64,000 bases of DNA from Rosa chinensis (taxonomy: Eukaryota; Streptophyta; Magnoliopsida; Rosales; Rosaceae), in NCBI RefSeq assembly GCF_002994745.2, contig NC_037088.1, positions 54,720,397 through 54,784,396 of the forward strand. The letters run 5' to 3'. Within the stretch, counting starts at the first letter, position 1, and each line of letters starts with the position of its first letter. The position numbers were made by a program, and so were the translations under genes. Under the pieces are notes generated by a model. The model ran no database searches. It saw only the letters and a program-made list of their open reading frames with translations, and had not been told where the DNA came from. Positions 19,429 to 30,333 of the stretch are shown piece after piece.

Positions 19429-22061
19429 AGTCACCATGGCGGCAAAGTAATGACCTAGATCAGATAGATCCCGCTAAACCCATATTGAATGTGGCACCGT
19501 TGAATAGCCTGCCATATATTCTCCCAACCACAAAGCCATCAGCAGCCAGAAAGTCCAGTGAACAAGAAAAAGTGAAGCCAGCTATGGTGCTTTTACCTTT
19601 ACTCGCAACAAGAGAAGAGCGAGATAAGATTTTGGAAACCACCAAAGGGGTTGTATTGACTGGAGTTACTGCAACGGGACAGGTGGGACCCATAATTGTA
19701 ACGGAACCCACAGACCTCTCTGTTTCCACACAAGCTTCAGCTGGTTCATCTCTCCCTCCATCAATTGAGGCTACAGCGTTTGTTGGAGATATACCGCTGG
19801 ACATCCCAGCTGTGGCAGTGAATTTGGCTGGTATCAATGAGTCTGCACATGATGTAGACCCGCATATCGGTCCTCCAGTAGTGGAAGCACTGTCAAGGAC
19901 AAAATTCATAGGGCTTTCCGAGGGTTTTAGCTTACTAAATGGGTTGCCACATTCATTAACTTTTCAGATTGTTAATGTGATTGGTACTGGGGAGAATGTG
20001 ATGGGGTATTGGACACCTGAAAATGAATTTGTGAGAAACTTGAATTCCAAAACCGCAATGAACAGCTCATTCTCTACTTCCAATAGTAGTCTTGGGTATA
20101 TTATATGGCCTGGAGACTCCACCTCTACTCCAAAAGGTTGGCAGATTCCTACAAGTGGGACGAAGTTGAAGATTTTACTACCAGTTCAGAGTGGGTTCAA
20201 GGAATTTACGAACGTGGCGGATGATTCTAACCTTGAGCAGCAGATTATCATGAAAGAGGAATTTTGCAATGAACAGTTGGCTCTGGTCTATCGATTTTGT
20301 AGGTCAGGTCATTTTGATAAGGCAAAAGAGGTGTTGGTGCAAATATTAGAGAGGTGGAAATCAAAAGTTATGGCTAAAATTGCAGGGGAGGAGAATACTA
20401 AGAAACCAAATTTTGTTCTTAAGGAATGCCTCAAGCTCGACAATAAGATGGCGGTCTGCTCCATTGACACCCAATCTCGATCGCATCTATTGTCGTGGTT
20501 CATTCTTTTCTTTGAATTGGGTAATTGTGAGACATCGAAGGAAACACCACCCTATTGCAGAAAAGCATCGGCTGAAATTAGTCTAGTGACCCAAAGCTTA
20601 GTCTCTCAGGTATTCACTGCCATCATTTCTAGTCCTCAATACTTTCGAGCATCTTTTTATGGGGTATTGTATGACTTGATTAAGCTCTATGCTGTGATTT
20701 ATATTGCTTTCATCGATAATGCTGGAATTTTGCTCCCTGATGACTCATTTGGGATAATGATAAGAAATGGCAAGTTATTTTATGAATATATGAATGTGCT
20801 TGCCAAAATGCTTTTAAGGGGTGTTAGTAAGGAGCGGCTGATGAGTTCAAATGTTAGTATAATGGATACAATTGTTGCTGCATTATGTGGAGAGAGCATC
20901 ACGATGGATGGCATTGGAAACTCATTTTTGATTTGGTTGCTTGCAATTCATAGTACAAAGTTTAAGAGAGAAGCTGCAAGTATATTACATATCTGGGCAT
21001 ATCATATTAATGATCAAATGGTGGACTGGAATGTTGTACATGCCTTGATGTATGAAGAGGGATTCATGATTGAGTTTGTTGAGAAACCAAAAGACAGGAA
21101 ATTTGAAGCTTTGATAGATGGTGCTACCAATTTGGGAATTGATGACCTGAACACCCAAGAGACACCTTACCTTACCACTGTGGATATTTATGTTCTTTAC
21201 AGGAAAGTGATGTCTGATATGCTTCAAGTAAAGTTTTCAGATTTTGGCACTGCAGTTGTTCAGGGTGCAACCTACATAAGCCTGAAAGTTAAAGTTTACA
21301 TGGTTGTTGGCTATTGTAAAGAAATTGTTCACACTTGGTTGTCAAAATTTCCAGCAGTTCAATTTTGCAGTTTAAGCGATGATGCATTTGGAGATATTGC
21401 TGGTATGGAATCTGATCTTTTCAGTTCATATGCTGAATCATTTTGTGCTGCTCTAGTTGTTGCTTCCATTTCCTCATTTGTAATCCACCATGAGTTCACC
21501 ACCATGCTGTACCCCCTCCTTGTTAGTTCTATGGGCATAAATGATGTTTGGTCGCAATATGTTGATGGCGCCATAGTGACTACAGCACATCTGGAATCAA
21601 TCTCTGAGAGCCAAGGGAATGGAGTCGTAATTGAGAAAATGGAGAGCTCCAATCTCCTATTTAAGGAACTGGATGTTACTGACAGGAACATAATTACTCA
21701 TCTTTCAAAAGACTCTGAGCTCCCACGCAAAGTTGAAGACACGGATTGTTATTGGAAATGGTTTGCTAGTAACTTGGCCTCAGGAGGTGCTTCTTCTCTT
21801 CTCTTTGTCTACTCCTTGTACTATGCTTGTACCCATCTGGCTCGTGATTCTAAGGCTACAAAGAAGGGAGGAGAACGACAATTCAATGGTCTGGTTGATG
21901 TCTATAGGAAGACATTGAAATCTGATGGTATTGCAGGTCTATATCATGGATCCATTATATCATGTGTTGAAGCAATTATGGTGATTAAAGCAATGCCAGA
22001 GAGAAGACTGGTTTCTCCTGAAGTCCTAGGGGTTCACTTTCTTTTTCTTACATGTTTTTAA
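19377..22061 (+). CDS. Long chimeric ORF with H+-PPase and ADP/ATP carrier pieces
   Basis: 894 residues from a true ATG. Residues about 300-440 are related to the minus-strand element's ORF ([32 protein letters not shown]) and appear to be the family's own domain. Residues about 669-722 match plant vacuolar H+-translocating pyrophosphatase: [38 protein letters not shown]. Residues about 791-865 match the mitochondrial ADP/ATP carrier: [42 protein letters not shown], with three residues missing after SGGA. The parts between (about 445-668 and 723-790) are unassigned. Neither captured piece is a complete transporter and the pyrophosphatase catalytic loops are absent, so transport activity is not expected. 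The frame stays open over 2.7 kb, which is notable for transduced sequence. Confidence 0.8.
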   Translation: MSRSQTSFSESQVVSDIESPWRQSNDLDQIDPAKPILNVAPLNSLPYILPTTKPSAARKSSEQEKVKPAMVLLPLLATREERDKILETTKGVVLTGVTATGQVGPIIVTEPTDLSVSTQASAGSSLPPSIEATAFVGDIPLDIPAVAVNLAGINESAHDVDPHIGPPVVEALSRTKFIGLSEGFSLLNGLPHSLTFQIVNVIGTGENVMGYWTPENEFVRNLNSKTAMNSSFSTSNSSLGYIIWPGDSTSTPKGWQIPTSGTKLKILLPVQSGFKEFTNVADDSNLEQQIIMKEEFCNEQLALVYRFCRSGHFDKAKEVLVQILERWKSKVMAKIAGEENTKKPNFVLKECLKLDNKMAVCSIDTQSRSHLLSWFILFFELGNCETSKETPPYCRKASAEISLVTQSLVSQVFTAIISSPQYFRASFYGVLYDLIKLYAVIYIAFIDNAGILLPDDSFGIMIRNGKLFYEYMNVLAKMLLRGVSKERLMSSNVSIMDTIVAALCGESITMDGIGNSFLIWLLAIHSTKFKREAASILHIWAYHINDQMVDWNVVHALMYEEGFMIEFVEKPKDRKFEALIDGATNLGIDDLNTQETPYLTTVDIYVLYRKVMSDMLQVKFSDFGTAVVQGATYISLKVKVYMVVGYCKEIVHTWLSKFPAVQFCSLSDDAFGDIAGMESDLFSSYAESFCAALVVASISSFVIHHEFTTMLYPLLVSSMGINDVWSQYVDGAIVTTAHLESISESQGNGVVIEKMESSNLLFKELDVTDRNIITHLSKDSELPRKVEDTDCYWKWFASNLASGGASSLLFVYSLYYACTHLARDSKATKKGGERQFNGLVDVYRKTLKSDGIAGLYHGSIISCVEAIMVIKAMPERRLVSPEVLGVHFLFLTCF

Positions 22062-22108
22062 GGTAACTCAGGCTTGAGGTCAAAGCCTGTTCTTTGAGCG
22101 GGTGGCAA

Positions 22109-22343
22109 TGTTGCGACTCTATCTTTGTACATGGGCCATCATTGTTGTTTGGGCCTATTTGGGCTTTTCCTTACATGAGTACACTACCTCTAGTCTTTCT
22201 CTGCTTAAATAGCTAATAGGAATTGTATGGAGATATCGAATTATTGGATCAGTTTTATTTGCTTAGTTTCTTTTCCTCTTGTTTTCCTTCTTTCTCTTTC
22301 ACAACCATGTCGATCCATGGCTACGATCCCAGGGATCGTAACA
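22109..22343 (+). repeat. 3' LTR of the gene-carrying element
   Basis: 235 bp; differs from the 5' LTR at two positions (TGTTGCG versus TGTTACG, and GGGCCTA versus GGGACTA). Preceded by a short purine-rich tract, GAGCGGGTGGCAA. Confidence 0.93.
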
Positions 22344-22938
22344 CTTTTCCATTACACATTCACAATACCAAATCTAATGGAAAAATGAATCTAAAAGAAT
22401 AGGTCTATGATATCATGCCTTGGTCTGGTGATCAATTATTTTGAGTAAACAAACCATTTGGTTGTCTTCTGTTTACAATTGTCCACATTGAACCCGAACA
22501 TTCTAGACTCACTCCCTCCACTTTGGTTGGGTCTAAACTGAGAAATTTTTGTACGACATCTGCAGAATTTCGTTTCCGACTTTATATATCAACAGAATCT
22601 TTGAGATCTACCTCAAACCTTGTTTTGAAGAAACTTTTATACAGTTTCTAGATTAATCAATCAGTTGCCTGCTCAAGATATGAAGATGCTCCAAACATGA
22701 GGTCACGAGGATAATGGACTGGTGCCATTTGATACAATCTTCCTAGACATGTTGCTAGGGCTTTACAAATGTAGATTTATCCAAAAATATAAAAATACAG
22801 TGAAGAGTTATCAACACAGATACATCACAAGCACTTTTATGCAATGCTCCGTTTCTTATATACAGCCTATTTTAAAGCAATCCTACTTTTCATGTCTTTA
22901 ATCCTTTCTTCCTTGTAAGTTCTTCACATGTTCCTAGT

Positions 22939-23227
22939 CTAAGATGCAGTAATGTTGTTCAGAAGCTTCATCATGAAGTTGAATCTAACATCGGGCGCGG
23001 TCTTGGGCTGAGGCCAAGTTGCTCCTTCAGGCACCTTAATAGATCTGAAACCCTGACCTTTGTACAGCTTTATGGCTCCCGGATTGTTCAAATCACAATG
23101 CAATGCGATGGCACGACAATCCCAGCTCCTCGCTTGAGCTTCTGCTTTCGCTATTAGCCTTTTACCAATTCCTCTACGTCGAAATTTCTCCTGAACAGCA
23201 ACGTTTGATACATATGCAATACCAGTC
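22939..23227 (-). pseudogene. Orphan last exon of GNAT acetyltransferase (duplication copy A)
   Basis: A copy of GNAT exon 3 (see 26495-28922), including the acetyl-CoA-binding motif RRRGIGKRL and the stop codon, with an intact acceptor and only a few substitutions (one changes Arg to Gln before the motif). Exons 1 and 2 are missing upstream because the duplication breakpoint lies in the intron, and the next sequence on that side is filler and an LTR end. It is not expected to make protein. Confidence 0.85.
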
Positions 23228-24157
23228 CTTCAATTCAAACATCATCCGTGGATGTAAGTAAGAATGCATGCTAGATGAATCGATGTGTATATAAGAAGCT
23301 AGATGAACTAATTATCTTAACATTTTTTACAATGAGTATCTAAAGTCAAAGGGTTAAGGGTCATCAGCTATAGATTAAGTAGTTGCTTTCACCTAACTAC
23401 AAGTTTCTGAAACACATGCTTAGCTCTTCTTTTGTTTTTGAGACTCTGAGGTTGGTCTGTGGTGCTACGCTCTCTTCTATGTAGCAGATGAATCTAGAAC
23501 TATTGCCACTCTAGATGGCAGCACAATGTTAAAATTCAAAGGGTGAAGGTCATAGGCTATGAGTTAAGTGGTCACTTTCAGCTAGAGGCTAGGTGAAATC
23601 ACTGATTATAAGTATCTGGATATCCTGCTTAGCTCCTATTTTGTTTTTGAGGCTCAATAGATGGTTGGTTTATGGCGCTAAGCTATCAATTCCAATGTAT
23701 CAGATGGATCTAAGAACTACCGCCACCCTTGTCTATTCAATGGCTAACAAACAAGTTCCATCCAAAACTTATTATTTTCCAAAATCACCACATCAAATTC
23801 AGGAGAAGATTCTAGGTATTTAATGTATTCGGATTCTATTACCTTTTGTGTACTTTGTAACTCCCTATATAAAGGGCCCCTATTATCAATAATACACACA
23901 ATTCTATTCTCCTACAACAAGAAATCCTTATTTCTGAGATGAAATCAATATGTTTCTATTGCTGTGAACTTAGGCTGTTTTATGGATTCATCATGACAAG
24001 AATGAATAAACAGTTAGAAATACTAATTGAATACTAATTCGTATAGGATTAGGAATACACCCACTAGTACTACAGTCTATAGGATTTCCTGAATCGACCG
24101 GGTTACACATGCTTGCTACCCAAGCCAAAAGAAAATCTAGAATCATCATTTAAGATT

Positions 24158-24572
24158 GGGCTAAATACAAATTACTACCCTGTGGTTTAGGTCCAAAATC
24201 AATTCAGTCCATGAACTTCTAATATCATCAAAAACACCCATGCACTTTCAATTTTGATCTAATAGGTCCAATTTGTTAATTTTCCGACAATTGAGTTATT
24301 TAACTTGTTAACGTGGCTCATATATGGCCTGTGTTTTATGATGTGGTGTCGAGGTGGTCTGCATAGTCAATTTAGAAGTGAGTCCAACTATTAAAAATAA
24401 ATAGTTTTTCAACAAATAATCCAACTATAACTTGAACACATAACAGAATATTAACGAATTGGACTTATTAGATCAAAATTGAAAGTGCAGGGGTGTTTTT
24501 GATGAAATTAGAAGTCCAGTGACTGAATTGATTTTGGACCTAAACCACAGGGTACTAATTAGTATTTAGCCC
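24158..24572. mobile_element. Mutator-type MITE, copy B
   Basis: The copy of 17086-17500 carried along by the segmental duplication, with the same TTTAAGATT flanks. It is therefore not an independent insertion. Confidence 0.9.
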
Positions 24573-24769
24573 TTTAAGATTTAATGTGCGACTTGGTTGA
24601 CTGATTTAGTTTATTAATTTTTTTTTGTTTCACTTTACTTTGCTTGGGTCTAAATTGAGAGAAATTTTTGTATGACATCTGCAGAATTCCGTTTCCAACT
24701 TTATATATCAGCAGAATCTTTTGAGATTTTTTGAAAAAACTTTTATATACAGAAAAACTAATTTAATTA

Positions 24770-24977
24770 GCTGGCATAGAAGCCTTCTCGTATAAGGAAA
24801 AGGATTAAGGATCCCATTCCTGTTAGGAAAAGGATGGTTACTTGGTCACTACTCCTTAATTAACCCTAATCCCTAAAGGAAAAGGAAACCAAGCCAGACC
24901 TCATTTTCCTATAAATAAGGCAGAAATGGAAACCACAGAGCTCACTCACTCACTTCACTCACAAAACAACCATCACA
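24770..24977 (+). promoter_or_regulatory. Promoter and leader of Elongin-A-like gene 3
   Basis: TATAAATA at 24910, ATG at 24978. Retains both AAGGAAAAGGAT units and the GGATCCCATTCCT segment between them, as in copy 1. Confidence 0.65.
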
Positions 24978-25592
24978 ATGGAGAAGGGAAGGTTGATCCG
25001 TCTCAACGATCACTGGGTCTCCATCGCTATCGACAATCTTGATTCTTTCGGGGATGTTGGGTACCTAGACTTCAGGTTTCTCGATCAACTCTTACCCCAC
25101 TGCTCCAAAGATCAGTTGATTCACATCGAGAAGAGCACAAAAGATGTAGACCTGACTCCGATCACCGATAAGCTGTGGAGGAGGTTCTTCGAGAGAGACT
25201 TCGGTGGTAAAGCCACTGATGAGGTGATCCAGAAGATGAAGATCAAGAAAATGAGTTTCAAGTGGTCGGAGTTGTACCAGGCCAAGTCGAAGAGGATGGA
25301 AGATGATGAGAAAGAAGTCGGTGAAAGGTTGAAGAAGCTGTACGAGAAAGAAGCCGCTCGGAAACAAAGCCGGCAAGTTAAGGTGTTGGACAAGGTTCCA
25401 CCTTCTTCGTCAAGCAACAAAAGAACTGGGTCCAAGAAAGAGAGCAAACTGATGAACAAATTAAGGAAACAGCATCTGAATTGTCTGGAAATGAGAAATA
25501 TTCAAGCTATGAAGATGAAGAGAACTGCTGCCACCTGTTCTGGTCCAATCAGAAAGCCAAGAACGAGTATTAAACCTATGAACGTCTTTTGA
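24978..25592 (+). CDS. Elongin-A-like protein, copy 3
   Basis: A 204-residue intronless ORF, almost identical to copy 2. It carries the full Elongin-A domain (DQLIHIEKSTKD, TPITDKLWRRFFERDFG) with the basic C-terminal tail ending KPMNVF. The terminal Phe agrees with copy 1 (MNIF), which suggests that the Ser of copy 2 is the derived state. The gene sits head to tail with copy 2 and is followed on the opposite strand by the 3' end of the GNAT gene, about 900 bp away. The role in Pol II elongation or ubiquitin ligase recruitment is by family inference. Confidence 0.88.
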   Translation: MEKGRLIRLNDHWVSIAIDNLDSFGDVGYLDFRFLDQLLPHCSKDQLIHIEKSTKDVDLTPITDKLWRRFFERDFGGKATDEVIQKMKIKKMSFKWSELYQAKSKRMEDDEKEVGERLKKLYEKEAARKQSRQVKVLDKVPPSSSSNKRTGSKKESKLMNKLRKQHLNCLEMRNIQAMKMKRTAATCSGPIRKPRTSIKPMNVF

Positions 25593-26494
25593 AGCATTGA
25601 TTAATCTTGGTGGTGCCGTGGTGGCCTTCAGTCTTCCCTTTAGCTTGTAAAGAATTTAAAGATGAACATTTGTTATTGATTTCAAGAAAAAGAAAGAAAG
25701 AAATTCTTTTTGTTCTTGTTCATCTTCGTTGATCTTGTTCATCTCTCTGTACGTAAATTAACTTGTGATTGATGAAATATAAAGTTGTTCTTTGATGATA
25801 ATTTGGTCTTCTTCTTTTTTTTTTTTGAATAAATGATAATTTGGTCTTTAGTTGATCTTAGTTTTATGTAATCTGTTGCTTGGGGTCTGATCTTGTTGCC
25901 TTTTCCATTACACATTCACAATACCAAATCTAATGGAAAAATGAATCTAAAAGAATAGGTCTATGATATCATGCCTTGGTCTGGTGATCAATTATTTTGA
26001 GTAAACAAACCATTTGGTTGTCTTCTGTTTACAATTGTCCACATTGAACCCGAACATTCTAGACTCACTCCCTCCACTTTGGTTGGGTCTAAACTGAGAA
26101 ATTTTTGTACGACATCTGCAGAATTTCGTTTCCGACTTTATATATCAACAGAATCTTTGAGATCTACCTCAAACCTTGTTTTGAAGAAACTTTTATACAG
26201 TTTCTAGATTAATCAATCAGTTGCCTGCTCAAGATATGAAGATGCTCCAAACATGAGGTCACGAGGATAATGGACTGGTGCCATTTGATACAATCTTCCT
26301 AGACATGTTGCTAGGGCTTTACTAATGTAGATTTATCCAAAAATATAAAAATACAGTGAAGAGTTATCAACACAGATACATCACAAGCACTTTTATGCAA
26401 TGCTCCGTTTCTTATATACAGCCTATTTTAAAGCAATCCTACTTTTCATGTCTTTAATCCTTTCTTCCTTGTAAGTTCTTCACATGTTCCTAGT

Positions 26495-28922
26495 CTAAGA
26501 TGCAGTAGTGTTGTTCAGAAGCTTCATCATGAAGTTGAATCTAACATCGGGCGCGGTCTTGGGCTGAGGCCAAGTTGCTCCTTCAGGCACCTTAATAGAT
26601 CTGAAACCCTGACCTTTGTACAGCTTTATGGCTCCCGGATTGTTCAAATCACAATGCAATGCGATGGCACGACAATCCCAGCTCCTCGCTTGAGCTTCTG
26701 CTTTCGCTATTAGCCTTTTACCAATTCCTCTACGTCGAAATTTCTCCCGAACAGCAACGTTTGATACATATGCAATACCAGTCCTTCAATTCAAACATCA
26801 TCCGTGGATGTAAGTAAGAATGCATGCTAGATGAATCGATGTGTATATAAGAAGCTAGATGAACTAATTATCTTAACATTTTTTACAATGAGTATCTAAA
26901 GTCAAAGGGTTAAGGGTCATCAGCTATAGATTAAGTAGTTGCTTTCACCTAACTACAAGTTTCTGAAACACATGCTTAGCTCTTCTTTTGTTTTTGAGAC
27001 TCTGAGGTTGGTCTGTGGTGCTACGCTCTCTTCTATGTAGCAGATGAATCTAGAACTATTGCCACTCTAGATGGCAGCACAATGTTAAAATTCAAAGGGT
27101 GAAGGTCATGAGCTATGAGTTAAGTGGTCACTTTCAGCTAGAGGCTAGGTGAAATCACTGATTATAAGTATCTGGATATCCTGCTTAGCTCCTATTTTGT
27201 TTTTGAGGCTCAATAGATGGTTGGTTTATGGCGCTAAGCTATCAATTCCAATGTATCAGATGGATCTAAGAACTACCACCACCCTTGTCTATTCAATGGC
27301 TAACAAACAAGTTCCATCCAAAACTTAATTAGAATCTTAACTAGATGGCTGCACAATGATTAAAGTCAAACGATTAAGGTTATGGGCTATGAGTTACGTG
27401 GTTTCTACTTTCTACTTGAAAGGTTCAACTCACACTGATTACATCTGCATAACATGCTTAATTCCTCTTTTGTTGTTTAGGCTCCATGGTTGGTCTATGG
27501 CACTACTGCCATCATTTATGATGTATAGATGGATCTAAGAACTATGACCACTCTTGTATTTTTAATGGCTAACAAACAAGTCTCATCCAAAACTTAACTG
27601 TAACACGAACGAGATGTTTAAATAGTCAAGAAATTGAAAGACCTCTTGAAGTATAATGCTCACCTTCTCTGCCGAAGAGGACCTTTTCTAGGAAGAAAAT
27701 CAGCTACAGTATCCACTGTCAATATTCCAGCCACATACCTCTTACTGAGACTGATCTTCCCATCAAGACCGGCAATCTTGAAATCTTCACTTCCGAAGAG
27801 GAAAGTTTCATCAGCAGGGTTTCCAATGACCGCTACCAGACAAGTCCTTTTGCAACCACTTGGCAAAGAAAACCCGGCTAGCATTCCCACCAGCCGGTCA
27901 ACCCTAAGAACAAAATCCAAAGGGAAAGCATATTCGGGGAAGAAAGAGCTGCAATGAGTCTCGGCAACCTCCCAACAGTCCTCTAACCTCGCCTCCCGAA
28001 CAACAATTTCAGGAGACACAGTTGGAAATAGATCAGCCACTTGACTGGCTCTGCAGACTCCTACACACAACAACCAAAACCATCTTCAATACCCAAAATT
28101 CTATGCACATTCTGATAGACAAATCTTAGTCCCACAATTACACTAGACCTCTGTTTGGTGACATCCGTAAAACTAAAGGGATACAAAAATCAGGAGGAAA
28201 ACAAAGGAAGGAAAGTACTCATGCTAGTCAAAGGAACTGTTTGCAATGCTAATTTTTCTGGTTTTCTAAGTTTTAGCTTAATTTCCAAACCAAATAGTTG
28301 AATAAAATGCAGAGTGCTTTCTTTTGCCCCTAATCATGGGATGGTATAACAGTGTGACTATGATTTTCAAATATACAAATTTCCGGATTCTTAGCAACTA
28401 CAAAAATACACCAACAATGGTTATCAATCATCTTTAGAGATGGAAAATCATAGTCAGATGTGAATGTAGCCCAATAAAGCAGTGAACTTGGAGCTGAAAT
28501 TGACAAAATGTCAAAAGGGTCTTATACAAGTTCCAAACTTCTCAACAAATACTCAAAACTTCAGGGTTATTTGCAAATGCAGTAAATGAATCAACACCAC
28601 AGATGGGTCTCTCAGTAACCCAATAAAGTAGTCAACTTGAAATTGAAATTGACAAAGCACCCAAAACTGTCAATACCAGCTCAAATCCACCCACATAGTC
28701 AAACAAAGAATCTAAGCAAGTAAAGTAAGTAACTGTGAAAAAGAATGAAAATTGAGAGTACCCACCAGATTTGGAGAAGGAGAGGAGAGAGAAATTGTTA
28801 GTGGAGGATGCAGAAACCCTAGATGTGGAAGTGGAAAGAGGGAAGTTGTTTGGTCGTTTAAGGTTGAGAGTGGTGTTAATGGAGGTTGGGGACACTGAGA
28901 TTCCCAACGGTATGGTCCGCAT
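26495..28922 (-). CDS. GNAT-family N-acetyltransferase, probably plastid-targeted
   Basis: Three exons on the minus strand: 28922-28766, 28060-27664 and 26783-26495, all GT-AG, summing to 843 nt (280 aa). Exon 1 encodes a Ser/Thr-rich, acid-poor N-terminus (PLSTSTSRVSASSTNNFSLL) typical of a plastid transit peptide. Exon 2 starts the catalytic domain (EIVVREARLEDCWEVAETHC, then CLVAVIG and YVAGILTVDTVADFLPRKGP). Exon 3 has motif A, NVAVREKFRRRGIGKRLI, with the Arg/Gln-x-x-Gly-x-Gly acetyl-CoA loop, then ALHCDLNNPGAIKLYKGQGF, the usual GNAT C-terminal helix and strand. Plant plastid GNATs acetylate protein N-termini and lysines; the substrate here is inferred. The last exon was duplicated to 22939-23227. 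Confidence 0.88.
26890..27600. repeat. Three degenerate ~240-bp tandem repeats in GNAT intron 2
   Basis: Units at about 26895-27075, 27080-27327 and 27352-27600 share the order AAAGTCAAA(G/C)G(G/A)TTAAGG, GCTATGAGTTA, TGCTTAGCTC, TTTTGTTTTTGAG, GGTTGGT(T/C)TATGG, GATGGATCTAAGAACTA, ACAAACAAGT(T/C). The right breakpoint of the segmental duplication lies at the end of the second unit, so such repeats may have helped the exchange. Confidence 0.75.
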
Positions 28923-28999
28923 TTCTTGGACTGCCTTTTTTTTCTGTCTATCAAGAATCGGAGATTCTTTGTTTCTCTTTTGGGACGGTTGAAGTTGTT

Positions 29000-30333
29000 A
29001 CAGTGAATCAGTTATAAAAGGACACACGGCTGAGCAGAGCAGAGCAACTCTGTGTCTGACCCCAGTTTTAACAGAGTTACCTAACTTTCCACACGTGTGT
29101 TTTGGTAACTGACTGTACCAATAATGAAAAAAAAAATCCTTTTTTTTCTTCTCGAGTAAATTGTATTTCGAAAATTTTGAAAATGTTATAGACAATCGTT
29201 AAATTGTAAGTTGTTTGCGGTACTCCTTATGGGTGAACTAATTTAATGACTCTGGACTGTAAAGTTTTAATACTCCAGAGCACTATAAACAACTCTATTT
29301 CATTTTACATATAACTTTATATGACTGATTTTATGTCAATACGTATCATCTAACTTGATATAATATAGCATTTACATTTACATTTTGAAGTTGTTGCAAT
29401 TCAAAACGATAGCCTTTTTTAGTTGTAAGTTCCATTTTCATGCTGCTAGTACTCTCATTCATCATTTTCAAAACTACCCAGAGTTGCCCAAGCTCTAAGG
29501 TCTTAAGACTTTACTTTCATTTAAATTAAATTGGAAAGCAAGTTTTACCAACGAAAAGTTCTTCAGGAAAGATCGTTTCAGTTTTCATTGTCAATGAATT
29601 TTCGTCGTTTGAATTCTCACTTTCAATGACTTTTGTTGTTTGAATTTTCATTCATTGTAAGACAGCTTTTGCCGAGGAGAGATCATCGCCAAACCTCGTT
29701 TCAGTTTTTCATTCCCAACAACTTTTTATCATTTGAAGATAGCCAGCAATAAATTAGATGAGAAAGGTAGTTTCAATTTTTTCGTTTAAATTAAAATGAA
29801 AAATTTTTGAGACTTGTTCATTGTTTGAGTTAAATTTATTAAAAAATAAAAAATAAAAATAAAAATTTGTTTTCCAAGTTTTATTTAAATAAAATTGGAT
29901 AATAACATTCTGCCGATTCGGGAGAGATCGTCTTGAGTTTTACATAATACGTGAACATACTGTATACAAGCCAAAAGTTTTAATGGCATATGGACAACAA
30001 TTCTGATAGCTTAAGGTTGCTTCAGAAGAACAGGGAGCACCATAGAAACCAAATCTGTATAGCACCAACTTCAACAAATCACCATAAAAAATGTCCACAT
30101 CATTAGATACACAAATTCATGCTCAGTTACACTTCATTTGAAAAGAAAGGGGAGCTCTCAAGAACACTTTGAACTGAGGTAATGCTATTGAATTAAAAGC
30201 CATATCCCTTTAGTAAATCAACTCTGTAAACTGCTTATACATGAACTTTTATTGGTCTCTTGAATTTGACATTTCCTATGTAAGGTAAAGTAAATGTGTA
30301 TGTTATATTTGTGTGGAATGAGATTTGAAGGAT
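29000..30333. other. Intergenic between GNAT and the metallopeptidase gene
   Basis: AT-rich, no ORF with family resemblance. The first 150 bp carry the GNAT promoter on the minus strand and the last 300 bp the metallopeptidase 3' UTR. TTCATT(T)TTC and GAGAGATCGT words recur at 29560-29940 as weak direct repeats. Confidence 0.4.

Larger units (their letters stand above)
18803..22343 (+). mobile_element. Gene-carrying, non-autonomous LTR retrotransposon
   Basis: 3541 bp with 235-bp LTRs (18803-19037 and 22109-22343) that differ at only two positions, TG/CA ends and the target duplication CTTTT (18798-18802 and 22344-22348). The empty site survives in duplication copy B at about 25900. The primer-binding site TGGTATCAGAGC (19040-19051) matches the 3' end of initiator Met tRNA. 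No protease, integrase or RT is encoded; the interior is one long chimeric ORF. A related, truncated element is at about 48095-50152. It must have been mobilised in trans. Insertion is younger than the tandem duplication. Confidence 0.95.
16729..23771 (+). repeat. Tandem segmental duplication, copy A
   Basis: Nearly identical to copy B (23801-27327). The unit comprises the end of the copia 3' LTR, a MITE, an Elongin-A-like gene and the last exon and part of an intron of the GNAT gene. Copy A differs by a 30-bp deletion in the Elongin promoter and by the later insertion of an LTR element at 18803-22343. The junction with copy B carries 29 bp of unrelated filler (23772-23800). The left breakpoint is inside an LTR, the right one inside a GNAT intron. 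Confidence 0.93.
23801..27327 (+). repeat. Tandem segmental duplication, copy B
   Basis: Starts with the truncated copia LTR (23801-23919) and ends in the GNAT intron; beyond 27327 the single-copy gene continues. It preserves the empty site of the LTR element found in copy A and the full 30-bp promoter segment, so it is closer to the pre-insertion state. Within it, 23919-24157 and 25593-26494 hold no gene other than flanks and the GNAT 3' UTR. Confidence 0.93.

Noticed and set aside
22939..23227. Second functional GNAT gene
   Set aside because: Only the last exon is present; the upstream sequence is duplication filler and an LTR end.
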